Shown here piece after piece: positions 9,815 to 18,224 of a DNA stretch of 64,000 bases. Origin of the DNA: Hymenobacter jeollabukensis (GTDB lineage Bacteria; Bacteroidota; Bacteroidia; Cytophagales; Hymenobacteraceae); assembly GCF_005771675.1 (NCBI RefSeq), contig NZ_VAJM01000015.1:62001-126000 (forward strand), given 5' to 3'. Position 1 is the first letter of the stretch. Each line of letters begins with the position of its first letter. The position numbers were made by a program, and so were the translations under genes. The notes below the pieces were generated by a model. The model was not told the DNA's origin. It saw only the letters and a program-made list of their open reading frames with translations, and did not search any database.

Positions 9815-10804
9815 CTAGTTGTTGGAGCGGGTGCCCAGTGTCACATTCAGCACGTTGCCGCTAAGCGTCTGGTTGTACTGGTAGATGGTGGGCACGGCCG
9901 GAATGCCCGACAGCCGGTAGGGCGCGGCGCCCCCGAACGCGCCGATATCGACGCCGCTGGTGCCGGTGCCGCGGGCGGGGTTGGTGCCGGTCTTGAGCTG
10001 GTACCAGGCGTCGAACGGCGTGCTGCCGGGGCCCAGCACGAATACCGAGGCCTGGGGCACGTTGTTCTGGCTGCTATTGGCCGGGTTCAGGTCGTTGAGG
10101 GCGCTGATGTTGTGCGAGTTGGTGCCGTTGGTCAGCGCCACGCCCGCCCCGAAGTAGTTGTTGTGCACGTTGAAATCGAGCAGATTAATCCCGCCGCCGA
10201 TAACGGCATTGTGCTCAAAATCACCGCTGACCAGCGTCGCCAGGTTGGCGCCGGCGCCGTTGATAATGTTGTTGCGCAGCAGAATATTGTCGGCCCGCAC
10301 GCTGCTGCCGCTTTTGGTGATACCGTATAGGTAATTGTGCTGAACCAACGTATTGACGGTATTGGCCGAGCCGCTTATCCCCACCGTGATAAAGGAGGTA
10401 ATGCGGTTGCGCTCCAGCGTGATGTTGCTGGCCAGCACGCTCACGCCCCCCGTAATGGTGGTGCCGGTGATGGAGGCCCCGTTGCTGCCGGCCCCGAAGG
10501 TCACGGCCGACACGGAGGCCGCGTTGGTGTTGGCCTGCAGCCCGGTATTCAAGCTCAGGTAGTAGCCCGGCCCCACGATGCGCACCGGCTTAGTGCAGTT
10601 GAGGTTGCCGTAGTCGACGGCAGATTGCTCCAGCTGCAGGATGTCGCCGGGGGTGGCCGCGTCGTGGGCGGCCTGCACGGTGGCGTAGATGTTGGTGCCC
10701 GTCAGGCCGGTGTTGTTCACGCGGCGGATGGTCTGGGCCGGAGCCGACAGCACGGTGACGCTCAGCAGCGCCAGCCCGAGCCCGGTAGCAAAGAGGTTGT
10801 TCAT
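9815..10804 (-). CDS. Secreted right-handed beta-helix protein
   Basis: A 329-residue protein with a signal peptide (cleavage near APAQ, residue 24). Next comes a segment typical of parallel beta-helix proteins (IYATVQAAHDAATPGDILQL, like pectate-lyase-fold listing proteins), then repeated Asn- and Ile-rich turns (NNIINGAG, HNAVIGGGINLL, HNNYFGAG) that suggest about ten coils. No T9SS sorting domain is visible, so it may be periplasmic or released. It is the first gene of the operon with the large cargo protein 7 bp downstream. Enzymatic activity cannot be claimed: no lyase catalytic residues are recognisable. Confidence 0.82.
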   Translation of the reverse strand: MNNLFATGLGLALLSVTVLSAPAQTIRRVNNTGLTGTNIYATVQAAHDAATPGDILQLEQSAVDYGNLNCTKPVRIVGPGYYLSLNTGLQANTNAASVSAVTFGAGSNGASITGTTITGGVSVLASNITLERNRITSFITVGISGSANTVNTLVQHNYLYGITKSGSSVRADNILLRNNIINGAGANLATLVSGDFEHNAVIGGGINLLDFNVHNNYFGAGVALTNGTNSHNISALNDLNPANSSQNNVPQASVFVLGPGSTPFDAWYQLKTGTNPARGTGTSGVDIGAFGGAAPYRLSGIPAVPTIYQYNQTLSGNVLNVTLGTRSNN

Positions 10805-11297
10805 AGATAGCGGAAAAAGGGACGAGAAGCGGTTTTCGCGCGGCTGACCACCGGGCCGTCGACGACAGCTGCCGGCGGCCCCGCCGGGCCTTGCTGCCCG
10901 CGAAGGTTCTTGCCCACCTCCCCGTCCGGAAGCGGAAAAGGGATGAACCGGCCAAATTCCCGCCTCAAGCCGCGTTTTTACTTCCTCACCGTTTCCGGCC
11001 CTTCCCCGCCTGGTCCGGCGGCTGACGACTGAGCCCTATTCCCGGGTTGGGAGGGGGCTGCCCCCCAGCTGCTACCGAAAAAAGGCCATTTCCGGCAGTG
11101 GCCGATTGGCTGCTGACGGAGCCGTGGCGGCGCCGGGCATTGAAGCGGGCAAATGCCGACTTGAGGCGCCAAATTCCCCGATTCAGTCAGAAGGCGGTTG
11201 AAGGCCCGGCGGGGGCGGCGGAAATTTCGCCCACGCTTTCGTCTGTGCCAGCGTCCCCGGCACATCCCGGCAGCTTATCAACAGACCCCTGACCGTT
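10805..11297. other. Divergent intergenic region between two envelope operons
   Basis: A 493-bp region that must hold promoters for the leftward beta-helix/T9SS operon and the rightward lipoprotein operon. I found no intact TAnnTTTG element. The words CGCCTCAAG (10961-10969) and CTTGAGGCG (11159-11167) are inverted copies about 190 bp apart, each next to a CCAAATTCCC-like word. No gene was recognised. Confidence 0.4.
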
Positions 11298-12281
11298 ATG
11301 AATAAGAGCCGCACTTCCCTGGTCGGCCTGGCCCTGGCCGGCCTGCTGAGCGCCTGCCACTCCAACCCCGAGCCCAAGCCCGCGCAGGACGCCTGGGGCC
11401 CGCAGCCCGCCCTGCCCGTCGTCGACGGAACGGCCGCGTTCAGCCTGGGCGCGGCCGATGCCTACGTGAACGTGATGCCCACGGCGGCCCGCATGCCGGC
11501 CTTCCCGGCGCTAGAAACCCAGGCCGGGAAGGTGCGCGGCTACGTGGCCGACCTGAGCGGCCAGCCCCTGGCCGGGGCCCACCTCGGCCTGCGCTCCAGC
11601 GTGTACTACGCCAGCGCCTTGGCCACGACCGATAGCAACGGCTACTACGAAATACCCGCGCCGGTGGGCGCGGTGAGCTTTTACGCTACCGGCATCAGCC
11701 GCCCCTACGACCAGGGCCAGGCCGTCATGGGCCTCTGCCCGGCCGATAACGACGGGGCCGGGTTCGTTTCGGATGGTGGTAAGGTCAAGAACTTCGTGCT
11801 GCTCTCCTACGGCCCCGGCGCCCCGGACCAGCTAAGCCTGCACCCCAGCTTCGAGTCCAGCTACTTCGGCGGGGCGCTGTCGTTCAGCTACGGCATCGAG
11901 GACTACGCCTCGCCGCCGAGCTACCTGCCGCCCAGCGCCACCATTGAGGTGCAGCTCGCGCCGGACGGGCCGGGCCTGTTCGGCGAGACGCGCACGTTTA
12001 CCATCCGCAAGGAAGTGGGCAACGTGCGCACGCAGTTCGGCGTGCTCAACATCCCGGTGGGCAAGTACCGCCTGACGGCCCGGCTACAGGACGGCCGGGC
12101 GCTGCGCATGACCGAAGTCGGCCCCCGGGTGGGCATCTACCCGCATTTTGGGCTCAAGAACAGCGCCGCGCCCGGCGCGGCCAGCGTGCTGTTTACGCCC
12201 ACGCCCGGCTTCGAGCCGTCGATGGCGGTGCCGTATGCGGGCAACTGGCGCGCCGTCGATATCAGGCTGGAGCTGCCCTAG
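11298..12281 (+). CDS. Lipoprotein with carboxypeptidase-regulatory-like domain
   Basis: A 327-residue lipoprotein. The signal peptide ends in lipobox LLSAC (Cys at about 20). Residues about 75-150 form a carboxypeptidase-regulatory-like beta-sandwich (VRGYVADLSGQPLAGAHLGL, then TTDSNGYYEIPAP). The rest shows no domain I recognise. It leads a rightward set of three lipoprotein genes and a PID-CTERM gene. The spacing to the next start is about 70 bp, so co-transcription is likely but unproven. Such folds usually serve as structural or binding modules on the outer membrane. Confidence 0.78.
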   Translation: MNKSRTSLVGLALAGLLSACHSNPEPKPAQDAWGPQPALPVVDGTAAFSLGAADAYVNVMPTAARMPAFPALETQAGKVRGYVADLSGQPLAGAHLGLRSSVYYASALATTDSNGYYEIPAPVGAVSFYATGISRPYDQGQAVMGLCPADNDGAGFVSDGGKVKNFVLLSYGPGAPDQLSLHPSFESSYFGGALSFSYGIEDYASPPSYLPPSATIEVQLAPDGPGLFGETRTFTIRKEVGNVRTQFGVLNIPVGKYRLTARLQDGRALRMTEVGPRVGIYPHFGLKNSAAPGAASVLFTPTPGFEPSMAVPYAGNWRAVDIRLELP

Positions 12282-12354
12282 CGCCCTGCCCCCGCTTGCC
12301 GGATTTTTCATTGCCGCGGCCCGCTGGCCGGCCGACTTTTACCCTCATGTTCTT

Positions 12355-13047
12355 ATGCTGACATTGCTGAAACGCCCGCTGCTACTGGCCGGTCTGGGCC
12401 TGAGCTTCGCGCTGGCCGGCTGCCCCTCGGAAGGCACCGTGGAGCCCGTGCAGCCCCGGTACGAGCCCGGCTTCGGCCCCTCCAAGGAACACCCCGTGGG
12501 CACGCCCTTTACCTGGCCGGCGGGCATCACCCTCATCGGCGAGCCGGCTGACGACAACCGGGACTGCGTGCAGGATGCGCTTGATCAACGCCATTTCCTC
12601 GGCGTGGGCGGCATGGTATCGGTGTGCCTGAACCTGTACAACAGCACCAGCCAGCCCATCAACGTGGTGTTCCCGCCGGGGCTGGTGGTGGTGTCCCAGT
12701 CGGAGCGGGCGCAGAACGGCTTCGTGGCCACGCGCACGAGTTTCGAAGTGCCGCCGGGCCAGCACTTTTTCCGCCTGCACACCAATTGCGCCAACGGCGG
12801 CACCCGCCAACCTTCGGGCGGCTACCGGTACGAAGCACAGTTGCTGGTGACGCAGCACCCGGGTATGCAGGAGCTGCTGAACCTGCTGGCTGCCAAGAAA
12901 ATCAACTTCGAGGAGTACGGGGGGCAGGATTCGCCTGTAGCGGCGGCGGCGGCCGGCCCGGTCGGCTCTGCGGTAGGGCAAGTAGCCTTCGACAAAGAAA
13001 TCAGCGAGCAAGTTCGCCGCGAGCTGGCGGCCCTGCCGCCGCGTTAA
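12355..13047 (+). CDS. Lipoprotein of unknown function
   Basis: A 230-residue lipoprotein with signal sequence MLTLLKRPLLLAGLGLSFA and lipobox LAGC. I chose the ATG at 12355 because it opens the signal peptide; the frame is open further upstream without a sensible N-terminus. Central residues resemble a beta-sandwich (VCLNLYNSTSQPINVVFPPG, then EVPPGQHFFRLHTNC). A helical tail ends the protein. It has five Cys in the mature part. No family was recognised. It sits 31 bp before the next lipoprotein gene. Confidence 0.75.
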   Translation: MLTLLKRPLLLAGLGLSFALAGCPSEGTVEPVQPRYEPGFGPSKEHPVGTPFTWPAGITLIGEPADDNRDCVQDALDQRHFLGVGGMVSVCLNLYNSTSQPINVVFPPGLVVVSQSERAQNGFVATRTSFEVPPGQHFFRLHTNCANGGTRQPSGGYRYEAQLLVTQHPGMQELLNLLAAKKINFEEYGGQDSPVAAAAAGPVGSAVGQVAFDKEISEQVRRELAALPPR

Positions 13048-13078
13048 TCCCCGCTTTTCTCATTCTCACTTCTACTCC

Positions 13079-14572
13079 ATGCTGACACACCGCCTGCTTC
13101 TCGCGGCCCTGGCCGCTACGCTGCTCGTGACGGGCTGCGACGACGACGACAACGGTCCCGCTACGGGCACCGGCACCGGCCAGGGCTCCACCCGCCTGAT
13201 TGCCCACGCCGGCACCAACCAGACGGCCCCCGTGGGCACCACCGTGACGCTCGACGGCAGCCAGTCGCGCGACACGGAAAACCGGCCGTTTACCTTTAGC
13301 TGGGCCATTACCAGCCGCCCCGCCGGCAGCACGGCCGCCATCCTGGTGGCCAATGTGCCCAAGCCCACCTTCGTGCCCGACAAGCCCGGCGAGTACAAAT
13401 TTGAGCTGACGCTGACAAACGGCGGCGGCGAAACGGCTAAGGCTGAGGTGACGGTGGTGGTGTCGCCGGCCGCTACGATGGTGCTGGATGCCACCATCAG
13501 CCAGCGCCTGGTGCTCAACGACGTAGTGGCCGACCCGAACGTGCCCGACTACCTGGCCAACGGCAGCGTGGCCGTCAACGCGGAGCTGGTGCTGATGCCC
13601 GGCGTGACCATCGGCTTCGCCCGCGACGCCCGCCTGACCATCAACACCGGCGGCGTGCTGATTGCCGAGGGCACGGCCACGCAAAAGGTGCGCTTCATCG
13701 GCCAACAGGCCACCAAGGGCTTCTGGCAGGGCGTGTTCATCAGCTCGGCCAGCAACGCCAACAGCCTCGACTACGCCGAAGTGCTCCACACCGGCAGCAG
13801 CGCGCCCACCAGCGTAAAGGCCGGCCTGACCGTCAACAGCGGCGGGCAGCTGACGGCGAAAAACAGCCTGTTCAGCCTTTCCGACGGCTACGGCCTGCAC
13901 CTGGTCAATACCGCGGTGCTGCGCGATTTTGCCAATAATACCTTCAGCAACAACACCGAGGCCGGCCTGTACCTGCCCGCCAGGCTGGTGAGCAAGCTGG
14001 ACGCGGCCTCGCGCTTCACCGGCGGCAACGGCCGCGACGTGGTAGAAATCAACAATGGCACGCTGGCCGCGGGCGCCCCCGAAGCCGTGTGGCCCAACTT
14101 CACTGACGGCACTCCCTACCGCCTGCCCGTTATCCTCAACGTCAGCAGCGGGCTGAAGCTGAGCCCCGGTGTGAAGCTGCAGTTCGGGCCTGATGCGGGC
14201 ATTTCCGTGGAAAGCAACGGCTATTTATCGGCCATTGGCACGGCGGCCAGCCGGATTACCATCACCGGCAATCAGGCCACGCAGGGGTATTGGAAGGGCA
14301 TCGGGTTCACCTACGCTTACAATCCGCAGAATGCCCTGGAGTACGTGGATATCAGCGGCGGCGGCGGCCAACGATTCGGCGCCATTAACACGGGCAACAT
14401 CGTGCTGTTTGGCAACGGTACCAGCCGCTCGCGCGTGACAGTACGCAACTGCACCCTCAGCAACAGCGGTGGCTACGGCATTGTGCTGGGCTACGATACC
14501 CAGCTGAACGCCGACGCGGCCACCGTCAACACGTTCAGCGGCAACGCGCGGGGCACTATCGTCAACGAATAA
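13079..14572 (+). CDS. Lipoprotein with PKD domain and right-handed beta-helix
   Basis: A 497-residue lipoprotein. Lipobox VTGC is followed by a run of acidic residues (DDDDN). Residues about 40-130 form a PKD-type domain (TVTLDGSQSRDTENRPFTFSW, then PGEYKFELTLTN). About 140-497 form a parallel beta-helix with repeated signatures such as FIGQQATKGFWQGVFI, ITGNQATQGYWKGIGF and YGIVLG. The architecture is common in Bacteroidota surface lipoproteins. It has no recognised catalytic motif, so a binding or structural role is more likely than a lyase. It follows the preceding lipoprotein after 31 bp and is probably in the same transcript. Confidence 0.82.
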   Translation: MLTHRLLLAALAATLLVTGCDDDDNGPATGTGTGQGSTRLIAHAGTNQTAPVGTTVTLDGSQSRDTENRPFTFSWAITSRPAGSTAAILVANVPKPTFVPDKPGEYKFELTLTNGGGETAKAEVTVVVSPAATMVLDATISQRLVLNDVVADPNVPDYLANGSVAVNAELVLMPGVTIGFARDARLTINTGGVLIAEGTATQKVRFIGQQATKGFWQGVFISSASNANSLDYAEVLHTGSSAPTSVKAGLTVNSGGQLTAKNSLFSLSDGYGLHLVNTAVLRDFANNTFSNNTEAGLYLPARLVSKLDAASRFTGGNGRDVVEINNGTLAAGAPEAVWPNFTDGTPYRLPVILNVSSGLKLSPGVKLQFGPDAGISVESNGYLSAIGTAASRITITGNQATQGYWKGIGFTYAYNPQNALEYVDISGGGGQRFGAINTGNIVLFGNGTSRSRVTVRNCTLSNSGGYGIVLGYDTQLNADAATVNTFSGNARGTIVNE

Positions 14573-14632
14573 GCCCCGCCGACAATTCTGCCTTTGCCTG
14601 CCCGCCATCTGTGGTTTTTTTTCTCCCTGCCT

Positions 14633-14878
14633 ATGCTCCGGTCTGTTTTCCGTTTATTCGTTGCCCCCGGCTTTGCCGGAGCCTTACTGCTGCTCAGCAC
14701 CGCGCCCCTCCAGGCCCAGGACCCCGGCTCGGGCGGCCCCACGCCCGGCACTCAGGAGCCCACGGCCGTCCCTATTGACGCTGGCGCCTCCCTGCTGCTG
14801 GCCAGTGGCGCGGCCTACGCCCTGCGCACCCTGCGCCGGCGCACGACTCAGCAGGCTGCCCACGGCCGCCGACCCTGA
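14633..14878 (+). CDS. PID-CTERM sorting-domain protein (small)
   Basis: An 81-residue protein from the ATG at 14633. It has an N-terminal signal peptide (about 1-28, ending LQAQ), a short Gly/Pro-rich linker, then PIDAGASLLLASGAAYALRT followed by a basic tail. That is the PID-CTERM pattern known from Bacteroidota: a PID motif, a hydrophobic helix and a basic end. The family is thought to be handled by a dedicated sorting enzyme, but none is visible here. The mature part between the two signals is only about 20 residues, so the protein is little more than a sorting cassette. An ATG 39 bp upstream is possible but would add a non-signal extension. Confidence 0.75.
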   Translation: MLRSVFRLFVAPGFAGALLLLSTAPLQAQDPGSGGPTPGTQEPTAVPIDAGASLLLASGAAYALRTLRRRTTQQAAHGRRP

Positions 14879-14896
14879 TCCGCCGCTACCCTCCAG

Positions 14897-14976
14897 GCAA
14901 ACAGCCGCCGCCGCAAACGCCACGGGCCGGAACTGCTGAGTTCCGGCCCGTGGCGTTTGCGGCGGCGGCTGTTTGC
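14897..14976. terminator. Bidirectional terminator, perfect 38-bp inverted repeat
   Basis: Left arm 14897-14934 and right arm 14939-14976 are perfectly complementary over 38 bp with a 4-nt loop (GCTG). It lies between convergent genes: the PID-CTERM gene ends 18 bp before it and the LytTR regulator gene ends 6 bp after it. The arms begin and end with GCAAACAG/CTGTTTGC, giving short T-tracts in both directions. Confidence 0.85.
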
Positions 14977-14982
14977 TTGGGT

Positions 14983-15765
14983 CTACTTGCCCAGCCAGAG
15001 CTTGAAGGGCGTAATCTTCTCGCGGCTCACGATGACTTCCTTATCGATAACCGGCTGCAGGCGCACGGCCAAGCGGTTGCCGAAGTAATTCTCGACGTGT
15101 TCCACGCAGTCGGCGGAGATGAGGAAGGCCCGGCTGACGCGGAAAAACCGCGCCATGTCCAGCATCTGCTCCAGCTCATCGAGGGTATACTCCACCACCA
15201 TACGGCGGCCGTCGTTGGCCCGGATCAGGGTCAGGCGGTTGTCGCTGTAGAAATAGGCAATGTCGTTGATATTAATGGATACCATTTTGTGCATGTACTG
15301 CACCAGAAAACGCTGCCGGTATTCCTTCGTCTGCATCTTATTCAGCGAAGTAATCAGGCTGGAAATATCCACCGCATGTTCCGCCCCGCGTCCATCCTGC
15401 TGGTGCAGGTTGCGCACCCGGTTGAATTTATCGACGGCCGCGCGCAACTCGTTTTGCTGAATGGGTTTCAGCAAATAATCCACGCTGTTTACTTTAAAGG
15501 CCTTGATGGCGTATTCGTCGTAGGACGTGGTGAAGATGACGGTGCTTTTCACCTCCGTTTTCTCGAACACCCGGAAGCTCTGCCCGTCGGCCAACTCGAT
15601 GTCCATCAGAATCAGCTCTGGCGCGGGGTGCGCCTGCAGCCAGACCACCGTTTCGTCGATGCTGCTGGTCATGCCGGCTACCTGGGCCTCGGGCACGGCG
15701 GCCGCCAGGGTCTTTACCAGCTTTTTGGCGGCCATTTCTTCGTCTTCCACGATCAGAACTTGCAT
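14983..15765 (-). CDS. LytTR-family response regulator
   Basis: A 260-residue cytoplasmic DNA-binding regulator. The receiver domain (about 1-120) shows acidic E7/D8/E9, phospho-acceptor D55 in LILMDIE, the T/S position in FTTSYDEYA and K100 in DYLLKP. A LytTR domain (about 155-255) follows (YFYSDNRLTLI, FFRVSRAFLISADCVEHVE). The ATG at 15765 is preferred; a TTG 15 bp upstream is possible. It starts 20 bp after the stop of the sensor kinase gene, and the two form one operon. It is presumably phosphorylated by that kinase. Confidence 0.93.
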   Translation of the reverse strand: MQVLIVEDEEMAAKKLVKTLAAAVPEAQVAGMTSSIDETVVWLQAHPAPELILMDIELADGQSFRVFEKTEVKSTVIFTTSYDEYAIKAFKVNSVDYLLKPIQQNELRAAVDKFNRVRNLHQQDGRGAEHAVDISSLITSLNKMQTKEYRQRFLVQYMHKMVSININDIAYFYSDNRLTLIRANDGRRMVVEYTLDELEQMLDMARFFRVSRAFLISADCVEHVENYFGNRLAVRLQPVIDKEVIVSREKITPFKLWLGK

Positions 15766-15785
15766 ATCGACGGGGGGCAAGAGTG

Positions 15786-16874
15786 CTATGCCGCAATGAT
15801 GGGCAGGCTGACAATAAATTCGGCTTCGGTTTTTTCGATTACCACGCTCGGCTGCTTCAGCAATTCAAATTTCTTCACGATGTTATTCAGCCCAATTTTA
15901 TTGGATGGAATATACTCTTCCTTGGTTTGTAGATTATTCTTAACCGTCAGCCAGCCGGGCTCGTCGGTCACAATTTTGATGCGTAGCGGGTGGTCCTTGT
16001 GAATAACGTTATGCTTCACGGCGTTTTCCACTAGCAGCTGCAAAGTCAGCGAAGGAATCAGGTGGTTTTCGTATTTATCGTCGATTTCCATATCTAGCCA
16101 CAGGCAGTTACCGTAGCGCGTTTTCAGTAGGTGGAAATACGATTTGATGAACTGAATTTCCGTGGCCAGGCTGGTCAGTTCCGATTCGTTGCTGTGCAGC
16201 AGGTGCCGGTACACTTTGCACATCTCGTTCAGAAATTCCTCGGCTTTGAGCGCGTCTTCGCCGATCAGGTAGGAAAGCGTGTTGAGGGAGTTGAAGAGAA
16301 AGTGCGGGTTCACCTGCTGCTTGAGGCTGTCGAGCTGGGTCTGCAGGTTTTCCTTTTTCAGCTGCTCGGCCTCCTTTTCGGCCCGGAGGGTGCGGTTGAA
16401 GTAGTAGATGGCCTCCTGGGCGCCCACCACGATGAGGGCCGTAGCTAGGCCACCGGGAATCCCGTTGAGGATGCTGGCCGTGGAGTACGCCGGCCGGAAC
16501 CCGGTGGCGTTGATGAGCAGCATGTCCAGGATATCAATCAGGGCGGCGGTGGCCCAGCAGGCGACCAGGGCCAGCAGCAGCCGCGTGCGCGACTGATCGA
16601 GGCGGGGATAAATGCGCCGGGACTGCAGCAGCACGGCCCGGCAGGCTTCCCAGGATAAAGTGCTCAAAGTCAGGCATTCGAGCATAATTCGGCCGCCCGG
16701 CCACTGCCAGGCTCGCCACAGCTGCGGCAGGTTATACCAGCGCCACGCGGTGCCTTGCAGCAGGGTCGCGTCCCAGGTGGGCAGTTGGGCAAAGGCGTTC
16801 TGGTAGTACAGCCCGCTGAGCACCAGCACGGCAATGCCGCCCACGCGGATCCATTTGTCGTTCAGCGGTTTCAA
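15786..16874 (-). CDS. LytS-type sensor histidine kinase
   Basis: A 362-residue membrane kinase of the HisKA_7TM/LytS class (His_kinase PF06580 type). About four hydrophobic helices lie in residues 8-155. They are followed by a coiled linker and the H-box VNPHFLFNSLNTLS with phospho-acceptor His191. The N-box LQLLVENAVKHN is near 275 and a short G-rich ATP lid near 325. It lacks a periplasmic sensor domain, so the signal is probably sensed in the membrane. It is the first gene of the pair with the LytTR regulator. Confidence 0.92.
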   Translation of the reverse strand: MKPLNDKWIRVGGIAVLVLSGLYYQNAFAQLPTWDATLLQGTAWRWYNLPQLWRAWQWPGGRIMLECLTLSTLSWEACRAVLLQSRRIYPRLDQSRTRLLLALVACWATAALIDILDMLLINATGFRPAYSTASILNGIPGGLATALIVVGAQEAIYYFNRTLRAEKEAEQLKKENLQTQLDSLKQQVNPHFLFNSLNTLSYLIGEDALKAEEFLNEMCKVYRHLLHSNESELTSLATEIQFIKSYFHLLKTRYGNCLWLDMEIDDKYENHLIPSLTLQLLVENAVKHNVIHKDHPLRIKIVTDEPGWLTVKNNLQTKEEYIPSNKIGLNNIVKKFELLKQPSVVIEKTEAEFIVSLPIIAA

Positions 16875-16915
16875 CGGTGGGTAAGGTAGTGGATGTGAGG
16901 CAGGCGCGGGGAAAC

Positions 16916-16923
16916 CAAAGATA
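16916..16923 (-). promoter_or_regulatory. -7 promoter element of the first LytS/LytTR operon
   Basis: On the minus strand the sequence reads TATCTTTG, a perfect match to the Bacteroidota -7 consensus TAnnTTTG, 41 bp before the kinase ATG. No TTTG is seen at the normal -33 distance. Confidence 0.5.
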
Positions 16924-17202
16924 CACCCGCGCCCAAAGTGTTGCCAGCCAAACCCGGATGATGTGGCCGAAAGCTCTCCTGAACCGGTTGAAATCGTGCT
17001 TCAGCCGGGCCCAGCCTTGGCTGAAGCTGCCCCCGACTGCCGGCGGTGGCCGTAGCCGCTTAATCAGCGGTTCGGCGGCGCTCAGGCGCCGATTTGGGGG
17101 CTTCATCCGGTTTGACGTTGCCGCCGGAGGCGGGCCCGTCCACCTTCGCACTGCCGGCCGGGCTTCGGTCGCGCCGGCTATACCTCCTCTTTTTCCCCCG
17201 CC
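16924..17202. other. Divergent intergenic region with a dyad
   Basis: The remaining 280 bp between the LytS operon and the rightward NTF2-like gene. It contains the inverted repeat CTTCAGCC (16999-17006)/GGCTGAAG (17019-17026), with 12 bp between the arms, and a GC-rich dyad around CGGCGCTCAGGCGCCG near 17076-17091. Either could be an operator. No small gene was recognised. Confidence 0.4.
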
Positions 17203-18072
17203 ATGAAACTTCCTGTCCTCCTGCTGGCCGGGCTGAGCGCCGCCCTGCCCGGCCCCCACCCCGGCACCCCCTCCACCGTCGCCGACGATTACCACGCCAT
17301 GGTTTCGGCCGAGCGGCAGTTTGCCGCTTTCACCGGCCAGAACGGCATCAAGGCCGGCTTCAGCCGCTTCCTGTCGCCGGAGGCGCTGGTGGTCGTCAAC
17401 GGCCGCTACCGGCTGGGCAAGCCCCTCTACGAGCGGGCCGCCGCGCTGCCGGGGCTGCTGGCCTGGGAGCCCGCGCACGCCGTCATTGCCGCTTCCGGCG
17501 ACTTTGGCTACTCCACCGGGCCCTTCACCTACCGCCCCACCACAGCTTCCGACAGCATCACCAGCGTGGGTTATTTTACCAGTGTGTGGCACCGTACACC
17601 CGCCGGCGAGTGGCAGGTGCTGGCCGATGTGGGCGGCGATATGCCGCTGGTCGAGCCGGCCGCCGCGCCCCTGACGCTGCCCGCGCGGTTTGCCCGCAAG
17701 ATGACGACGCCGGCCGATACCGCCGCCGGACGCCGCACGCTGCTGGCCGCCGAGCAGGCTTTCGAGCAGGAGGCCGCCCAGTCGCTGAGCGTGGCCTACC
17801 GGCGCAGCCTGGCCCCCGGGGCCGATACGCGGCTGTACCGCAACGGCCAGCGCCCGCGCGTGGGCACCGGGGCCGCCGCGTTTGCTGCCCAACAGCAGCT
17901 GCCCATGACGCATACCGACGCCCGGGCGGTGGTAGCGGCCTCCGGTGACCTGGGCTTCACCTACGGCCACGGCCGCACCGACAACCGCAGCGGGGCTTTC
18001 CTGCGCATCTGGCGCCGCGCGGCCAAAGGCAGCTGGCAGATCGTGCACGAGGTACTGTTGCTGCAGGCATGA
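17203..18072 (+). CDS. Secreted protein with two NTF2/SnoaL-like domains
   Basis: A 289-residue protein with a signal peptide (about 1-20). It has two related alpha+beta halves (about 28-150 and 180-289), each with the DUF4440/SnoaL pattern: an N-terminal helix with a conserved Glu (MVSAERQFAAF; LLAAEQAFEQEA) and a C-terminal beta-sheet (GDFGYSTGPFTY; GDLGFTYGHGRT) ending in RxxxGxWQ (RTPAGEWQVL; RAAKGSWQIV). NTF2-like folds bind small ligands or act as isomerases or hydrolases, and this sequence does not say which. It is monocistronic or loosely linked to the downstream cupin gene. Confidence 0.78.
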   Translation: MKLPVLLLAGLSAALPGPHPGTPSTVADDYHAMVSAERQFAAFTGQNGIKAGFSRFLSPEALVVVNGRYRLGKPLYERAAALPGLLAWEPAHAVIAASGDFGYSTGPFTYRPTTASDSITSVGYFTSVWHRTPAGEWQVLADVGGDMPLVEPAAAPLTLPARFARKMTTPADTAAGRRTLLAAEQAFEQEAAQSLSVAYRRSLAPGADTRLYRNGQRPRVGTGAAAFAAQQQLPMTHTDARAVVAASGDLGFTYGHGRTDNRSGAFLRIWRRAAKGSWQIVHEVLLLQA

Positions 18073-18224
18073 GCCAGTCGCCTTGCCAGGCTGCCCTGTC
18101 GACCCCAGCTATAGCTGGGGTGTGGTGCATGCGCGCCCCGATGACGTCGGGCGGCGACGGCCGCACCGGGGCGCGGCCCCGCAACCCGGTACACGAATGC
18201 GATACTCAATCAACCCTTTTTCCC

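Noticed and set aside
16934-16937. TTTG (minus strand) as a -33 box for the LytS promoter
   Set aside because: Only 10 bp from the -7 element, whereas the Bacteroidota promoter needs about 17-23 bp.
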